A stretch of DNA of 64,000 bases from Panagrolaimus kolymaensis (Eukaryota; Nematoda; Chromadorea; Rhabditida; Panagrolaimidae). Below the pieces are notes generated by a model. It saw only the letters and a list, made by a program, of their open reading frames with translations, searched no databases and had not been told where the DNA came from. Positions 36,283 through 51,579 of this stretch are shown piece by piece; positions within the stretch are counted from its first letter, which is position 1; every line of letters begins with the position of its first letter. The stretch is from the NCBI GenBank assembly GCA_028622995.1, contig JAJQJQ010000015.1:186001-250000 (forward strand), written 5' to 3'. The translations under genes and the position numbers were made by a program.

Positions 36283-37082
36283 TTAATACACATCACCATC
36301 GTCTAAATTATCATCACTTGGATTTTCGTTATAACCTTCTCCCTAAAAAAATAAAATAAAGAAACTTTTAAAGATAATAATAAAAAAAGAAGTACGTTGT
36401 CGAAATAAGAAAATGCGTAGTCGTTATCAGCGTCAAGGAATTCTTCATCAGATCCAGCAAGTTGTGGCTCTTCGTCCTCTTCATCATCATCTTTAGCTTC
36501 ATCATCATTTTCATTTTCGTCATCAGTTGCACTATTTTTTTCTTTTAATTCTAGTTGATTCAATAATTTTTCCATCTTCTTAGCTTTCTTAGCATTCGCT
36601 TCTGCTTTTTCTTTTGCTGCTAGTCTTTTTCTTGTAGCAGGAGGATACAAGCCTTTTGGTAAATCACAAATTCCTAAAAAATAATATAATGGAATATTAA
36701 TAAAGATCTACAGTAAAAATTACTCGGCACAAATGAAGATCGTTCACAATGGAGAAAATCATCAGAATAGCGATGTGTAATTGGATCATTTTTGACAACA
36801 TAAGCATTAGTTTCTAAGGCATTATAATAAAATGCTAAATCATCTTGAATGCTGCATCGATAATCAAGAAGAGTTACTGAAGCATTTATGTTCGGCAAAA
36901 GTGGTTTTAGAATTGGCTAAAAATTATCTAAGATTTTAAACAATATTTTTTTATCATACCGGAAATAATGGTGGAGGCTCTTTTGTCATTCGAGTATACG
37001 CTCCCAATTCATGTCGCTGGATGCCCAAAGCAGATGCTATAGAACGAACTCCATTTTTTGCTTCACGTTTAACTTTGCTCAT
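36283..37082 (-). CDS. POLR3G: RNA polymerase III subunit RPC7
   Basis: Four exons (36960-37082, 36724-36916, 36396-36673, 36283-36342) give 217 residues. The middle carries PPPLFPPILKPLLP, typical of RPC7 (RPC32). A lysine-rich helix with EKAEANAKKAKKMEK follows, then a long acidic run. The C-terminus NDYAFSYFDN...SDDNLDDGDVY is nearly the same as the end of human POLR3G (NDYIGSYFDNGED...SDDNMDEAIY), which makes the assignment firm. In the enzyme it forms the initiation subcomplex with RPC3 and RPC6. It lies 238 nt downstream of AFG3L2 on the same strand, with an acceptor-like TTTTGTAAG immediately before its ATG, so a two-gene operon is possible. Confidence 0.9.
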
Positions 37083-37320
37083 CCTTACAAAATTGAAGTT
37101 ATAAATGTTATGCAATAGTGAAAGACAAATAGATTAATGGTTTTAACCGTTTAATTAATAAAAAAAAAAGACAAAGAAAAAAAAGTTTACATATAAATTT
37201 AGTGCCCAATAAAACTGTACAAAACAATTAAAATTAGAGCAAAAATTAAAAATAATCAACAAAACAATCAACTAATTTAAAAACCTAAGTCAATGATGAT
37301 AGTATACTTTTTCGAATTTC

Positions 37321-40002
<2,682 letters not shown>

Positions 40003-40543
40003 TTAACTGAAAAAGGATGAATATTAATATCAGGTTAAAGGAAAATGAAAAGCTCGTGAATAAATGAAAGAAAAGTGATGATTTCTCGGAGTCAAATGTC
40101 CCATACAAACTAATTATAAAGATTTCGACATCAATCATCAAAAAAATAGTTTTAGCACAAAGAAGACACGAATGAACCAAGTAAAAAAAGTGATGTAAGC
40201 GAGAAAAAGAAAAATGTTACGAATTTTAAACTTTTTTAGCAAAATTTTTTTGATCGTTTCGTGTCGAGAGTTTTTTTCTTTTAAAATATTGCTTGATTTT
40301 TTACAGTTTTTTTAAATTATAAATGTTTGTTACATAATTTATGGAAATATAATAAAATCTTTTATTTACAACACACATGCATATTTCGATAATTTACAAA
40401 CAATAAAAAAAATATTAGTCCATTCAAAAAAAAACACCCTTATTATGATGGCTCAAAGCACCGTAGTAAATACAATATTATAATACAAATTGTTATAAAC
40501 TCTTATTAGTACTATTTTGATTCAAAACAAATTAAATTTTTTC
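40003..40543. other. Intergenic region between AFG3L2 and the GT49 gene
   Basis: Contains the upstream region of AFG3L2 (minus strand) and the 3' flank of the GT49 gene. A 93-codon minus-strand frame at 39899-40180 is a shadow of the AFG3L2 first exon. Nothing else supportable. Confidence 0.5.
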
Positions 40544-42454
40544 CTAGAATGTTTTAAGATTAGGGCAAACTTTTTTAGTTTCAGGATAAGTTGCATCCAT
40601 CCTTCTATTAAATGCTCTCAATGAACCCCAACTCCATGGACGAACTATGGATCTGACTTTATCAATAAGTTTATTTTGTTTGCGAGTTTTTATTCCAGGA
40701 TGATACATAAATACATCATCAACAATGGCAAATTTATATCCAGCTCGGCACATTTCCCATCTCTGAAATTTGTTTTATTAAAATTTAGAAATCAATGGAA
40801 TTTTAGACTTACCAATACTGTATTATCACGCAAAGAATAAAAGAATTTAGGATCATGAAAAGGGATATCCGTTAATGAAACAAACTGGGGCTCCCAATGG
40901 AAAGAAGCATATCTGAACAAAATGATACACATTATTATTTTGGGTAAAGTTGATAAGCTTACTTTCGATAATACTGTATTGAAGTATTATATGAGCCATG
41001 ATCGGGTCTTTTAAACCATTCTTGAAGTTTAGGAATATTATGAGCTCCATAAAATTTATGAAATTCTTGAGCTTGATTTTTTCTCAATAAAATTTGTAAT
41101 TCTTTCTTGGTTTCGGGCATTCTGTAAATTTTTTGAATAAACATTTACTGTTTTTAAAGGAATTATTACTTTGTAACATTTTCATCCACTTCAAAGATTC
41201 GATAAACCAATACTGTTTTACGATCTTTATCCAACATTGCATCAGCCAATCCAAGCATTTTAGACTCAAAATTTTTGCTGAAAAAATGATCCATATCTGC
41301 GATTAAAATATACTTTGTCGTTGATAACTGCAAAAAAAAATTTCCTATTATTTTTTTATGACACAAAATGAAATAATTTTTACATTTCTTGCCAAATTTC
41401 TTGCATCATTTACAGCATAATGAGCCATTTTTTTTATTAAATCTCTTTGAGTGGAAGCCTTTTTATCTTTGCAATCAACATCATCAAGTTCGGTTTCATC
41501 TGTTGCTTCATTTATTATAGTTCCACATTTTCTTCCTTTTTGACTTTGAATTAAAATATGAGCACTTAATTTTTCCGCTGCACCCGTATGATTATTTTGA
41601 AGAATATTTAACTGAAATTTTTTTTAGATAATCGTTTTTTTTTGCGGAGTTATAAACATTAATGTATTTAATAAAAAATCTTACAAAGTTTGTAATGCAT
41701 TTGATTTGTTTTGCACGATAATCAAATTGATACGAAAAAACTACTGCCAGCGAAATAGGGCCATCCCAATTATTAATCTAAAAAAACTATTACTTTATTT
41801 TTTTACCCAAGAAAGTTTTATTTTAAACTTGTTGAATGAGATCAGATGTCAATCGATCATAAGAAATATGCAATATTAATGTAATCCTATTTGTTTCTTT
41901 TATGCTTCTTTCAATTACATTTGGATAAGCGCAATGATCATTAATGAAATATCCACTGAAAAAGTTTATTTTATTGTTAAGGGCTGAGATAAGGCGAATA
42001 CTATATTTACTCACTCAATACTCCTGCTTGTTTCCCCTGTTTCAAAGCTACTTGAAATTTCAATATCATTATTTGTTGAAGGTTCTACTGATTCCGCTTC
42101 TTCTTTTAATGGAATAAATACAGCTGGAAGCGTTTCTTCTTTTGTAATACTTCGATTGCTAATATGTGCTACACCAATTAAAAATGCACAGGCAATAATA
42201 ATATTTATAATACTTGATTTTCTTACCCTAAATAAGTTTATTGAAATTACATAGTTTTTTTTATTGAAATAAATATGTCACGAAAACTACAATTTTATCG
42301 TTAAATTATCATTTAAACATAGGTGCTATCCGAAACCATTTGTTGATTTATAAAAAAACTTTGATAGCAAAGTTTACATAAAAAATAAATAAAGAATGCT
42401 CGTTTTTATCAACCTAAATAATTTTTTTTAAAAGAAAGCTTACCGAGTAAACAT
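40544..42454 (-). CDS. GT49-family glycosyltransferase (B4GAT1/LARGE C-terminal type)
   Basis: Nine exons (42444-42454, 42015-42227, 41829-41955, 41685-41777, 41384-41611, 41170-41327, 40963-41121, 40813-40912, 40544-40762) give 435 residues. It is a type II membrane protein: a short basic N-terminus (FTRVRKSS), one signal-anchor ([17 protein letters not shown]), then a lumenal stem. The catalytic domain has a DxD metal site in [11 protein letters not shown]. The family blocks HWEPQFVSL and [24 protein letters not shown] follow. The family transfers GlcA or GlcNAc in the Golgi, for example on dystroglycan-type glycans. C. elegans has several (bgnt-1 group), so the exact substrate is unknown. 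The first coding exon is only 11 nt. Confidence 0.87.
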
Positions 42455-43751
42455 TTTTAGCTTCTTTTACAAAGGAAGCCTTTATACAAAATAAAAATAA
42501 AAAAGAAATAGAAATAGAAATTACACGTATTTTAAAATATCGAGTACTTCTTTTTCAATGAATATCGATAGGAAATAGTGCGTTACCGATTAAATAAATT
42601 TAAAGATTTTAAATGCATTCTGTGAAGGTTCCAATGATGGAGATTATGGTAATAAAAATTGGCCGACGGAAAAATTTTTTGAATTAAAAAATAAGTGAGG
42701 AGGTACTTGAATGTGAATATATTATTTAGGCAGCTAAAAACAATGGAACTGTTTTTGATTAAAAATTTTTAAACATTCAAAACATCATTCAATCAACAAA
42801 TAACTCGGCCAAAAAATATCCAAAGCACGAATTAATAAAGTTTAAAATAATCAATTTTATGACAACATTCAAAGCTTGAAAAATAAAACTTTGTTTACAA
42901 AATGATTCTTGTTCACTTTTTTTTTGTTAGGAAAAGCGAGACTATGGGTGGTGGTAAAAGTTTGCGAAAAAGAACAACGCTCGGTTGAGCAAATATCATG
43001 TTACGTTGATTAATATTTTTTATTTTTTATTTTTGGGCCTAACAATTATTCGTGGATTTAAATTCATAATCAAGGGCTGTAAAATGTGTAAAAAGTGAGG
43101 AGGCGTAAAAAGTGAATGGAAAATTTAAGTTAACACAACACGAGTTTTCATAAATAGATTTTAAAAAAAGAACTATAAAAGTAATTAGAAGCTTAAAAAA
43201 TGTGTAAAAACTTCATATGGATATGTTACCGTTATAAGCATTTTGACTTTTTCTTAAAAAATTAAACAACAGAATTAATTTTTGAAAACCATCTTGTTTT
43301 CCAGAATCTTCAATACATTTTGCTTTTAAAATCATAGACAAGGAAGCAAATATAAAAATAAGGAAAAAACCCTTTTAGCAACGTTTGAATACATATTTTT
43401 CCCGTGGTAGTTTTTCATCATCATAGGCAAATATGATTCATTTAAAAAGCAAACGCATTATTGCATTTTCAAAATATTTTAATGGCAATAAAACATAATT
43501 TCTTGAACATATATCATAATTGACGCCATTAACAAAAAAGAAAGAAGAGTAAGTTAAATAAATCTAAAAAAATTGTTAGAAAAAAAGCACACTCAAATGC
43601 GATCGTAAAAGGGAAAACAGAACGGTTTCACTTTATTGGACACAAAAAAACCAAACGACATTAAAGAGTTTCGATCAAAAAAAATGTTAAAAACAATCAC
43701 AAAGGTCGAGTTAACAATGAAAGACAAAAACAAAGGTTAAAGTTAGGTTTT
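42455..43751. other. Intergenic region, AT-rich
   Basis: 1.3 kb between two minus-strand genes with no coding exon seen. A short element GTGAGGAGGCGTAAAAAGTG near 43095 resembles GAGGCG-containing spots at about 2826 and 5585, but too weakly to call a repeat family. Confidence 0.45.
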
Positions 43752-46604
43752 TTAGTAATTACGCGGAAGTTTGTTTTGAAGAAGGTAATGAACTGCTTGA
43801 ACAAAGCGTCGAGCCTAAAAAAATAGTTAATTTTTTTTGTTTAGAATCAAAAGTCTTGATTTTTTAAATCCAAATTCGAAGAGATTCCTTTCGATGCACT
43901 TTTAAATATCATTTTTTATCATTCTAAATGGTGTAATTCCCTAACACCTTCCGCGTGTTTTTTTTAAAGTTTTTGACGCCCAAGCTTATCTAATAAAAAC
44001 AACAATAAACTCCCACACCACCTCAAAATCTACGTAACATATTTTAATTTTATAGCATTTAATTTCCTGTGTTTTATTTCTTATTGTATTTTCATTTTTT
44101 TTGATCGCAACAAAACTGATTGAGAAAAAAAGAAGCAGTCGAGGTGGCATTTATTGACGTAAATGGTATAGTAGAGGAAAGAGACGTTAATGGAATTTCA
44201 TCTTTCAACTTCTCCGACAATTTGTGAAAAACGAGCCTGATAATTTCATTTTCAAAAAAAGAAAGGTGTGATAAGATTCTTTCTTTTCGTGAATGTTTGC
44301 TCTATCTTAGTCATTCGCACTTTCGTCTTTGTCTTACTTTCCAGCGTCTACGTATAAAAAACTGAAATAACAAAGGCGCAGCTTTAAAAACGAATTCAAT
44401 CGTTACACAATCAAACATTAACTTTTACATGAAATTTTTTAAATAGAAATATTAACTTAAGTTTTATACCGAACTTCGAATCCTATATAATCCAAACATA
44501 AATAAACTTACTTGTCGTTGATCGGCATCAGGTAAGCTTTTGATAAATCCATTTATAACGACATTTAAATCCTGATAACGATTAGTTTGAAAAAGTTCAA
44601 CAATATGAGTTTTTTGTTCAATTGTAAGAACTTCGAGGGCATCTGTGAAACTCATGGGTGGACCCAAAATATCCAAAAGTTCAAGGGTTCGATTTCGATC
44701 CTGAACATTTTAATTATGCATTATCACAAACTATTAAAAATAAACAAACATTTGTATCAAATTTGTTATTAACAATTTCATAAATTTCATCCTTAATTCC
44801 ATCAATATCCCATGCTTTTGCTCGTTCAAGAATGGAATCAATATCTGTTTGATTCAAATCTGCTTTTTGAATTAAATAATTTGCTTCACGAATAAGTCGT
44901 AAATCTAAAAATGTAAAAGTGAAAGGAGTGTACTAATTTTCTAAATAATGCTCTCTTCGAATTTTAATTAATTAAATTCAAAATGTGTTTTCTTTACCAG
45001 CGCAATATTCCGCTCGTTGATGTGCAGCAGCGATGTTTCCGGAAGAAAACGATGATGATGATTCCCTGCCGCCAAATGCTGATGGAATTGAATTGTATTG
45101 AAACCTTGGAACATAGGTTCTAAATTAAAAAAATGGTCGTTAGTCATCACTGTTTTAAAATTATTTATTTTTACGTTGCTTCGTTTTTGTGAGGTTTCAA
45201 AAAAGCTTTTAACGCCGATTTAAATGCTTTTCCTTTTTTCGATTTGATTACATATATGTGATGCTTAAATATCGCTTATGGTCTTTCTTTTTTTTCGTTA
45301 CTTTGAAAAGGACAAAGATAAACAACATATTCATGACAAAAATTGGGGAATATGAAAGAGAAAAAAAGATCGATGTAAATATTAAAATTTTAAAAGAAGT
45401 TGAAACCATTGTGCTTTTTTTTCTTTGATACGCATAAAATAAAATAAGAGTTTTAGGAGGCAGTAAAAAAATGTAAAAAAAGAAGCTTCAAAAAAAAGAA
45501 ATAATGGGAAATAAAGATTTTTTAAATATTTGTAGAATTTATGCAAACACACAATGTTTAATCTTTTTTTAAAAATCCGTATTTTATAGAAATTTTTTAC
45601 AAATTTTTTCTCAAATAACAAAAAATGGTTATTTAAAGCATAAAATAAAAAAGCATGTTAAAAGAGATTGTGCAAAAATGTGTTTCCAATTTACACAATT
45701 TAAAAAAAGTCATTTAAATAAAGGGAAAATCCGAAGAAAAAAAGAAGAAGAAACAAAGTGAAATTTAATTTAGTTAAGAATAAGTCTTAAAACAAAAATG
45801 AAGCAAAAATCAATCTAAATTTTTTTTTATTAAAATTTTCAATATCCTTTATGGAAGATTTTATCAAATCAAAAATGAGAAATAGTAAGAAGTGAAAATT
45901 ATTCGAAAATGTGTGCAATGAGAGATATTTATCTATTTTTTATTTTTGACACGAGGTCATAAATCTTTCCTGCACCTTTTTTATTATTTTATTTTAATTT
46001 TGTTTGAAAATAAACAGTTAAAAAAATAAACACTTTTTTTTCTGGGATTAAAAAAGGAAGAAGAAAAAGAGAAAAAAGAAATGCAAAAGAAAATAAAAAC
46101 TACTAACCTTTGTTGTTGAGGAGGCCAAACTGCTGCAGCTGAGGCTGTTTGAATGCCGAAGGGCGAAGGAGCTGAAAATGAAACCAAAATAAACAATCTG
46201 TTTTAAAGCATGTGTAAAAAAGGAATGACGATTGAGGCTTCGCCTATTTATTTTATTTTCTTGAGATTTTCAATAAAAATGAAGAAGGGATTTTTTCTGT
46301 AAAAAAAAGAAAAATTTTAGGAATTATTTAAAGGGTCAAAAAAATTTCCCCATAGTTTAGGTAAACAATTTGCGCTAATACAACCAACAAGTGAAAGTTT
46401 TGTATTCGATTGTAAATATATTAAAACTTATTAAAGTATCTCTAAATATGAGAAAGATGAAACAGATGAGATATCGGCTGATGAATTCAATCTCAACTTT
46501 CGATTATCCATAAGCTACTACTTACGATAATAATAATATCCAGCACTTTCAATAATTAAATAACTCAAAATTGCTAAAAATAAAAACATCTTTGACGGTT
46601 GCAT
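43752..46604 (-). CDS. Novel secreted helical protein with aromatic/proline N-terminus
   Basis: Six exons (46526-46604, 46108-46171, 44998-45119, 44750-44904, 44512-44700, 43752-43814) join in frame to 223 residues. The first exon encodes a signal peptide (KMFLFLAILSYLIIESAG) followed by YYYYPPSPFG. A low-complexity Ala/Gln/Ser stretch (about residues 30-80) precedes a mature domain of about 140 residues that is almost all helix. That domain includes ANYLIQKADLNQTDIDSILE, FTDALEVLTIEQKTHIVELF and ARRFVQAVHYLLQNKLP. There are no cysteines in the helical domain after the first. I do not recognise the family; the helical, signal-peptide-bearing design resembles small nematode secreted antigens only in outline. 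Intron 2 is about 1 kb. Confidence 0.75.
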
Positions 46605-49600
46605 CAAAAATTTTTACAACCTCCGAAATAAAAGTTTTACCTATTTGGTTTATTTATTTTTTATTTTGGCTCGCATGAATATTATTCCAGAAACGAATCA
46701 AGTTAATTTTTTTGTAAATCAAAAAAATATAATCGGATTGGCAGAAAATGCGATTATGGAAAAAGTCTTTTTTTGTTGTTTTCACTTTTCTTTTTTTGAA
46801 AATGTCTAAACATATTTTTTGATATGATCTTTCCTTTTATGAATGAGTTCATGAACTTCATCAAACGTTATTATTCAACCTCGTAAAACCGGTGTTTCAA
46901 TAAAAGTTAAAAAATAAAAAGAAGCTACTTGTTTTGTGAAAGAAAAGATGCATCATGAACCAACCATTCATTTATCGTGTCACATGAAACCTTCTTATAT
47001 GTTGTGGAAAAGTGAACTCGTAAAATCTATGTTCAAAAAATTCAACCATTAAACATAAAACCTTTTTTTTCCTTTATAAGAGTTAAGGATAAAATAAAAC
47101 AAACAGTGTGTGACATCATAAAAAAATATATCGAAACAAGTGCAATCTCGATTTGTGGCATTTGTGATTTAAATTTCAGCAGCAGATTTGAGTTGTTTAA
47201 ATTTTTAACTATTTTAGCCGAAAGACCAATTCCAACATTTAAAAAAAATTCGCTGACTATACTGTAATTAATTTTCTTCGTATGATAATTCCAATTTATA
47301 ATATTTTCAAAGGTTGATGAAGCACCTACAAGAACAAAAAAAATTTAAAATACTCTCACAAATAAGCTTTGTTTGAGTACTAAAAATGTTTCGCCATTTC
47401 AGTTTAGTTTATATTTGCATCATTAAATTATTTTAACAACAAGACAATAGATAAAAAAAAATTTTATATCCAGTTGAATATTCAAAATGACGATGCTTCT
47501 TTGAAGTCCTGAATGTTGAAAATGAATTCATTCTCTACTGTAATCATTTTTTGAAATGCTTTAATTATATTTTTCCCAAGCTATTGTCTATGAACTTTGA
47601 TTTTAAAGAATACATATTTTCAAAAGAATTTTAAGGTACTCACATTTAAAATTGCAATACTTGAAACAAAAAAGCTCTTGAAACTTAAACAAAAAATGGC
47701 CCAACTATTTTTTTTTCACTCTCTCTCAATTTTTCGTCATTCCAAGTTTGCTTTTGTGCCGAAAAAAAGAAGACTAAGTATTCGTGAAAAGCGTTTTAAC
47801 AGACAATTGTGTTAATTTAATTTATAATATAACGAAATTTTAAGCCGTTTTTATTTTACTATTGTTAGTCAAGAAGATAACATTCTTCTTTCCTTAAAAA
47901 TATTGCTCAAGGTGTACGTCGTTAATATTTATATTATAATTATATGGAATTTCATTTTGGGACTCTGTTAAAATTTTTGAACTTGTTTAGATGATTTTAT
48001 TTCTATTAAGCCTTTTAAATTAATTGTATTTTCAAGTTATGGCATCTGCTTTTGAAGAAGTATTGTATTCTTAAATTAAGATTCTATCAGAAGTTAAATA
48101 AATTTTGATGCATAATGGTAAGAGCTTAAAAATTATTTTTAATGTTCTGTTCTCCCTCAATATTTTTCTTTTTACTAAATACATTTTATTTTTTAAAGTT
48201 TTCAATTTCTGAAAAAAAAAACAAAAGAAAAAGTGCAAAAACGAATAAAAAAAGTTGATTATTTTTTGTTTTATTTTATTCCCCTACTTTGATTTACTTT
48301 TCTCTTAACTTAACTAAAAAAAACAGCGAAAAAAAAATAGAAAGAAATTAATAAAATCAAAAATTATTCCATTTTTTAAATATCGCGTATTAAAATTTTG
48401 TGATTTTTTGTTTAAATTAATTGAGGGAATAGTTATAAAAAAATAAATGGAGTAAAAGCGTTTCTTAGGTTTTTCCTATCGGAAATAATAATTCTTCCTC
48501 CTACACTTCTTCCACAATTGCATCAGATTTTAGTTATCACAATTTCGAAGCAAAGTTTTTTATATCAAATCTACAATATAATGGTTAAGTTGAAGAAAAA
48601 AAAAGAGTGGAGAAGAGTAGTTTTTTGTTTGTCGAATGCTAATTTAAAAATAAATTTTTTTGTTTGCTTCACTGTTTTGTGACGACGTTTTTTTTGTTTG
48701 AAATCAGATACCCACTTTCAACGTCCAAGTGACCACCGAAATTTAACTATAAAAGAAAGCTTTGAACTTTTATTTCCGTTTTTTTAAATGGAAAAATATA
48801 TATTTTATAAAATTATAAAACGCAAACAAATTTTAACTTTGTCTATGTTTTATGTAATGGATTCAATAATATTAATTCAAAAGCTGAATAGACGCTTTTT
48901 AGATTTCCAATAAATTATCTTTTTGAAGATTCGTTATTTTATTTATTGGTTCTAAATTTTTAAAACCCGTGGGAAGCAGCCAAATTTTTTGAAGAAGAAA
49001 TAGATTCTAATGGAAGCAAGTCCTTGAATATCTTCCTTCTCGTTATAAATTCGCGACGTTTGTTTTTCTATAAATAATGAAACTTCTAATTTTTAAATTG
49101 AAGTGCATTTAATTGAAAAAAATGCTGTTTTTAAAATAACAATGATCATTTTTTTTAATTGTAAACCAATAATTAATTAACTCTTAAATTTGTCATGGTT
49201 GTTTCTCACCTTTCATATTTATTTATTTAACCCCACATAATTTTTTTAAAGCTTAGGTGTTGTGAATGTTTCAAATTTCGTTTATCTTTTGTTAAAATTT
49301 TTGTTACTTGACGATGTCGCTTTTTTATTTTTGGCTTTAAAAAAGGGATTCTATACTTTTGAAGGTCAATAAATTTTTTTCTGCAAGGAAGCTTCTTCGC
49401 CTTTTTTGTTTTTGACGTACTTACACGTGTGTTGCTGCCATCATTGTTTCAAACTTTATTATGCATCTTTTTTGTTGTCGTGTGAATTTTTTTATAAACT
49501 TTTGTCTGTATTCTTTGAAAAAGTAAAAAGCAAAACAAAGTTTCTATGGTTTTTTTTCTTTTTTACATTGAAAATCAGTCGGTTTGCATTTAAAAAAAAC

Positions 49601-51579
49601 TATGTTTAAAAGAAAATTTCGGTTTCGTAGATAGAAAAGATGGCATTTTTTTGAGTTTTTGCTTCAAGTGTTTGATGATGGAAAAGCCCGTAATTTGTTT
49701 CAAGGATTTAGACGTGACCACATATAAAAAGTTTTTCGCCCCCAAATTCTATTGTTTGAGAAATAAAAGGAATAAGTGGAAAATCGAAGTTGTATTTAAA
49801 AATTTATTGAATTTTTTATTTTCTAATATTTTGGAAATTCACTTTAAAAAATAATTCTGAATTTTTAAGTTTTATCTTAAGCTATTGCTCCTCAAAATTA
49901 ATTCTAAGCCTTATAATTAAAATCCCGTCATCGTCTTTTCAAACTTTTGAATCCTTTTATTTTTATTCCATTTGTTAATGTGATAATTATTGGAGTTCAA
50001 AGAGGAACTTTTGATTTGTTTCTATTTTAAAAAAACCCAAACAAAGCCTTTTTAATGTTTCCTTCATTTTTTGACAATTGTTTTGTGTTGCAGAAAAGTC
50101 TTTTTTTTTTTAAATAATTCTTTGGTTTTCTAAAAAAAATAAGGTTGAAGAGGGTTGTTACCCTTTTTAAAATAGAGAGAGCAAGCTCTTCGTCGTTTTT
50201 TTGTTCCTTTTTTGTTCAATTGAATTGAGCCTTTTTTTAAAAGAAAATAAAAAGCAAAAAAAAAAATGATGTTAAAAAGCATTTTTTTTGTTGGACTCAA
50301 AGGTTTTTTAAGCGATATTAAAAAAAGTTTGTTTAATCTTTCAAGTTTTTAAACTTTATTGAATTGAAAAAAAAGTTTTTTTGATTACATTTTCTATGGA
50401 GAGATAGTTGGTTTAATTCTTTGGAGGCTAAATAAATATTTGAAAGTATTTTAAATTAAGATAATAGTGGTGAAATAAGAAAATGTCTCAATGGTTAAAA
50501 TCACCACTTTAAAGGTTGGATTTCTCTAATGGAAAATCAAAATTTTATGAAATCTTCGATTTATAATTATTTTAGAAAACTCTTAATCATTAAATTCCAA
50601 AACAATAAATCTTGTGACAGAAAGAAAGTTCTAAATTTAGAGAAATTTTTTTTTATTATTTCCTTGTGTTTTAAAAACATTTTTTTTCACCCAGAGAATT
50701 TTATTTTCACTACCGTCATACTTTTGACGATTTCATATTCAACAAACATAACATTATCGCTTGTGGTTCCAAATTTTAATATTTTAATATTTTATATTTT
50801 GCTTTTGCAAAATATCAAAGGAATAACAATTAGAAAACCAAAGTTTTGTTTTAACTTTAATTTTCGAAAAAGGCGTGAATCCACTCAAAAAATCCTTGAA
50901 AAAAAAGAAGAAAAGGATGTAAACATGAGCTTTTTTGGGACTTATAGAAAAATAAAACGAGACTAAATGGGAATGCACCACTAAATATTTTTTTGTTTTG
51001 TCGTCATTTTTGCTTTTACTTTTTTTCTCTCTAAAGCAGGATTCTATGTTTTTTTGAGCAAAAACTTTTTATAAAAAAAAGTAGCGTAAAAAGGCATTCA
51101 ACCAATGCTGCCTACCAAAAGTGCCATGAGACTCGTCGAAAAGATCGTGAATACACCCATATTGTTTTCATCTTTTCTCTCGTATTGGGTTAAATAAATT
51201 GCCTCAAGCAGCAATAAATAAATTTCAAAAGTTTAATAGATAAAAAAATGAGCTTATTAAAGCCGCTTTTTAAACTTTGCCCAAATGCTTTGAAAGTATG
51301 GAAGAAGGGCGAGGAAGGCTGGGTCAAAAGCATGAAAAAGTTTCATGCTTGAATAACCTTTTTTTAGTTTTTTTTTCTTTGAGCCCTCTTTTTTTATGAT
51401 TCATTAAAGCAACAATCATTAATCACCTTATTTTTTCTTATCTTTATTTTGTCAGAATTTAAAACAAACATCTGGATGTTGATTATCTTTTGAAAAAAAT
51501 GCGTAAAATATTTAACATGTTGCAGATTCTTCAAATACAAACTTTTAATTACGGCGGAAGAAGTGGTGTCTTCGATGTC
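46605..51579. other. Five-kilobase gene-poor stretch
   Basis: Very AT-rich sequence with A and T homopolymers. The longest frame is a plus-strand 145 codons at 50529-50966; it is rich in F, N, K and I, has no motif, and is probably chance. A perfect inverted repeat occurs at 51328-51350. The stretch probably holds the promoters of the secreted-protein gene and of the chloride-channel gene, which are divergent. Confidence 0.5.
51328..51350 (+). repeat. 10-bp perfect inverted repeat (hairpin)
   Basis: AAGCATGAAA and TTTCATGCTT are separated by AAG and followed by a T-rich tract. It lies about 230 nt before the chloride-channel ATG. It could be a dimeric factor site or a small RNA hairpin; a stem this short may also be chance. 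Confidence 0.5.

Noticed and set aside
50529..50966. Plus-strand 145-codon open frame
   Set aside because: Composition is mostly F, I, K and N with no motif or splice support; likely chance in AT-rich DNA.
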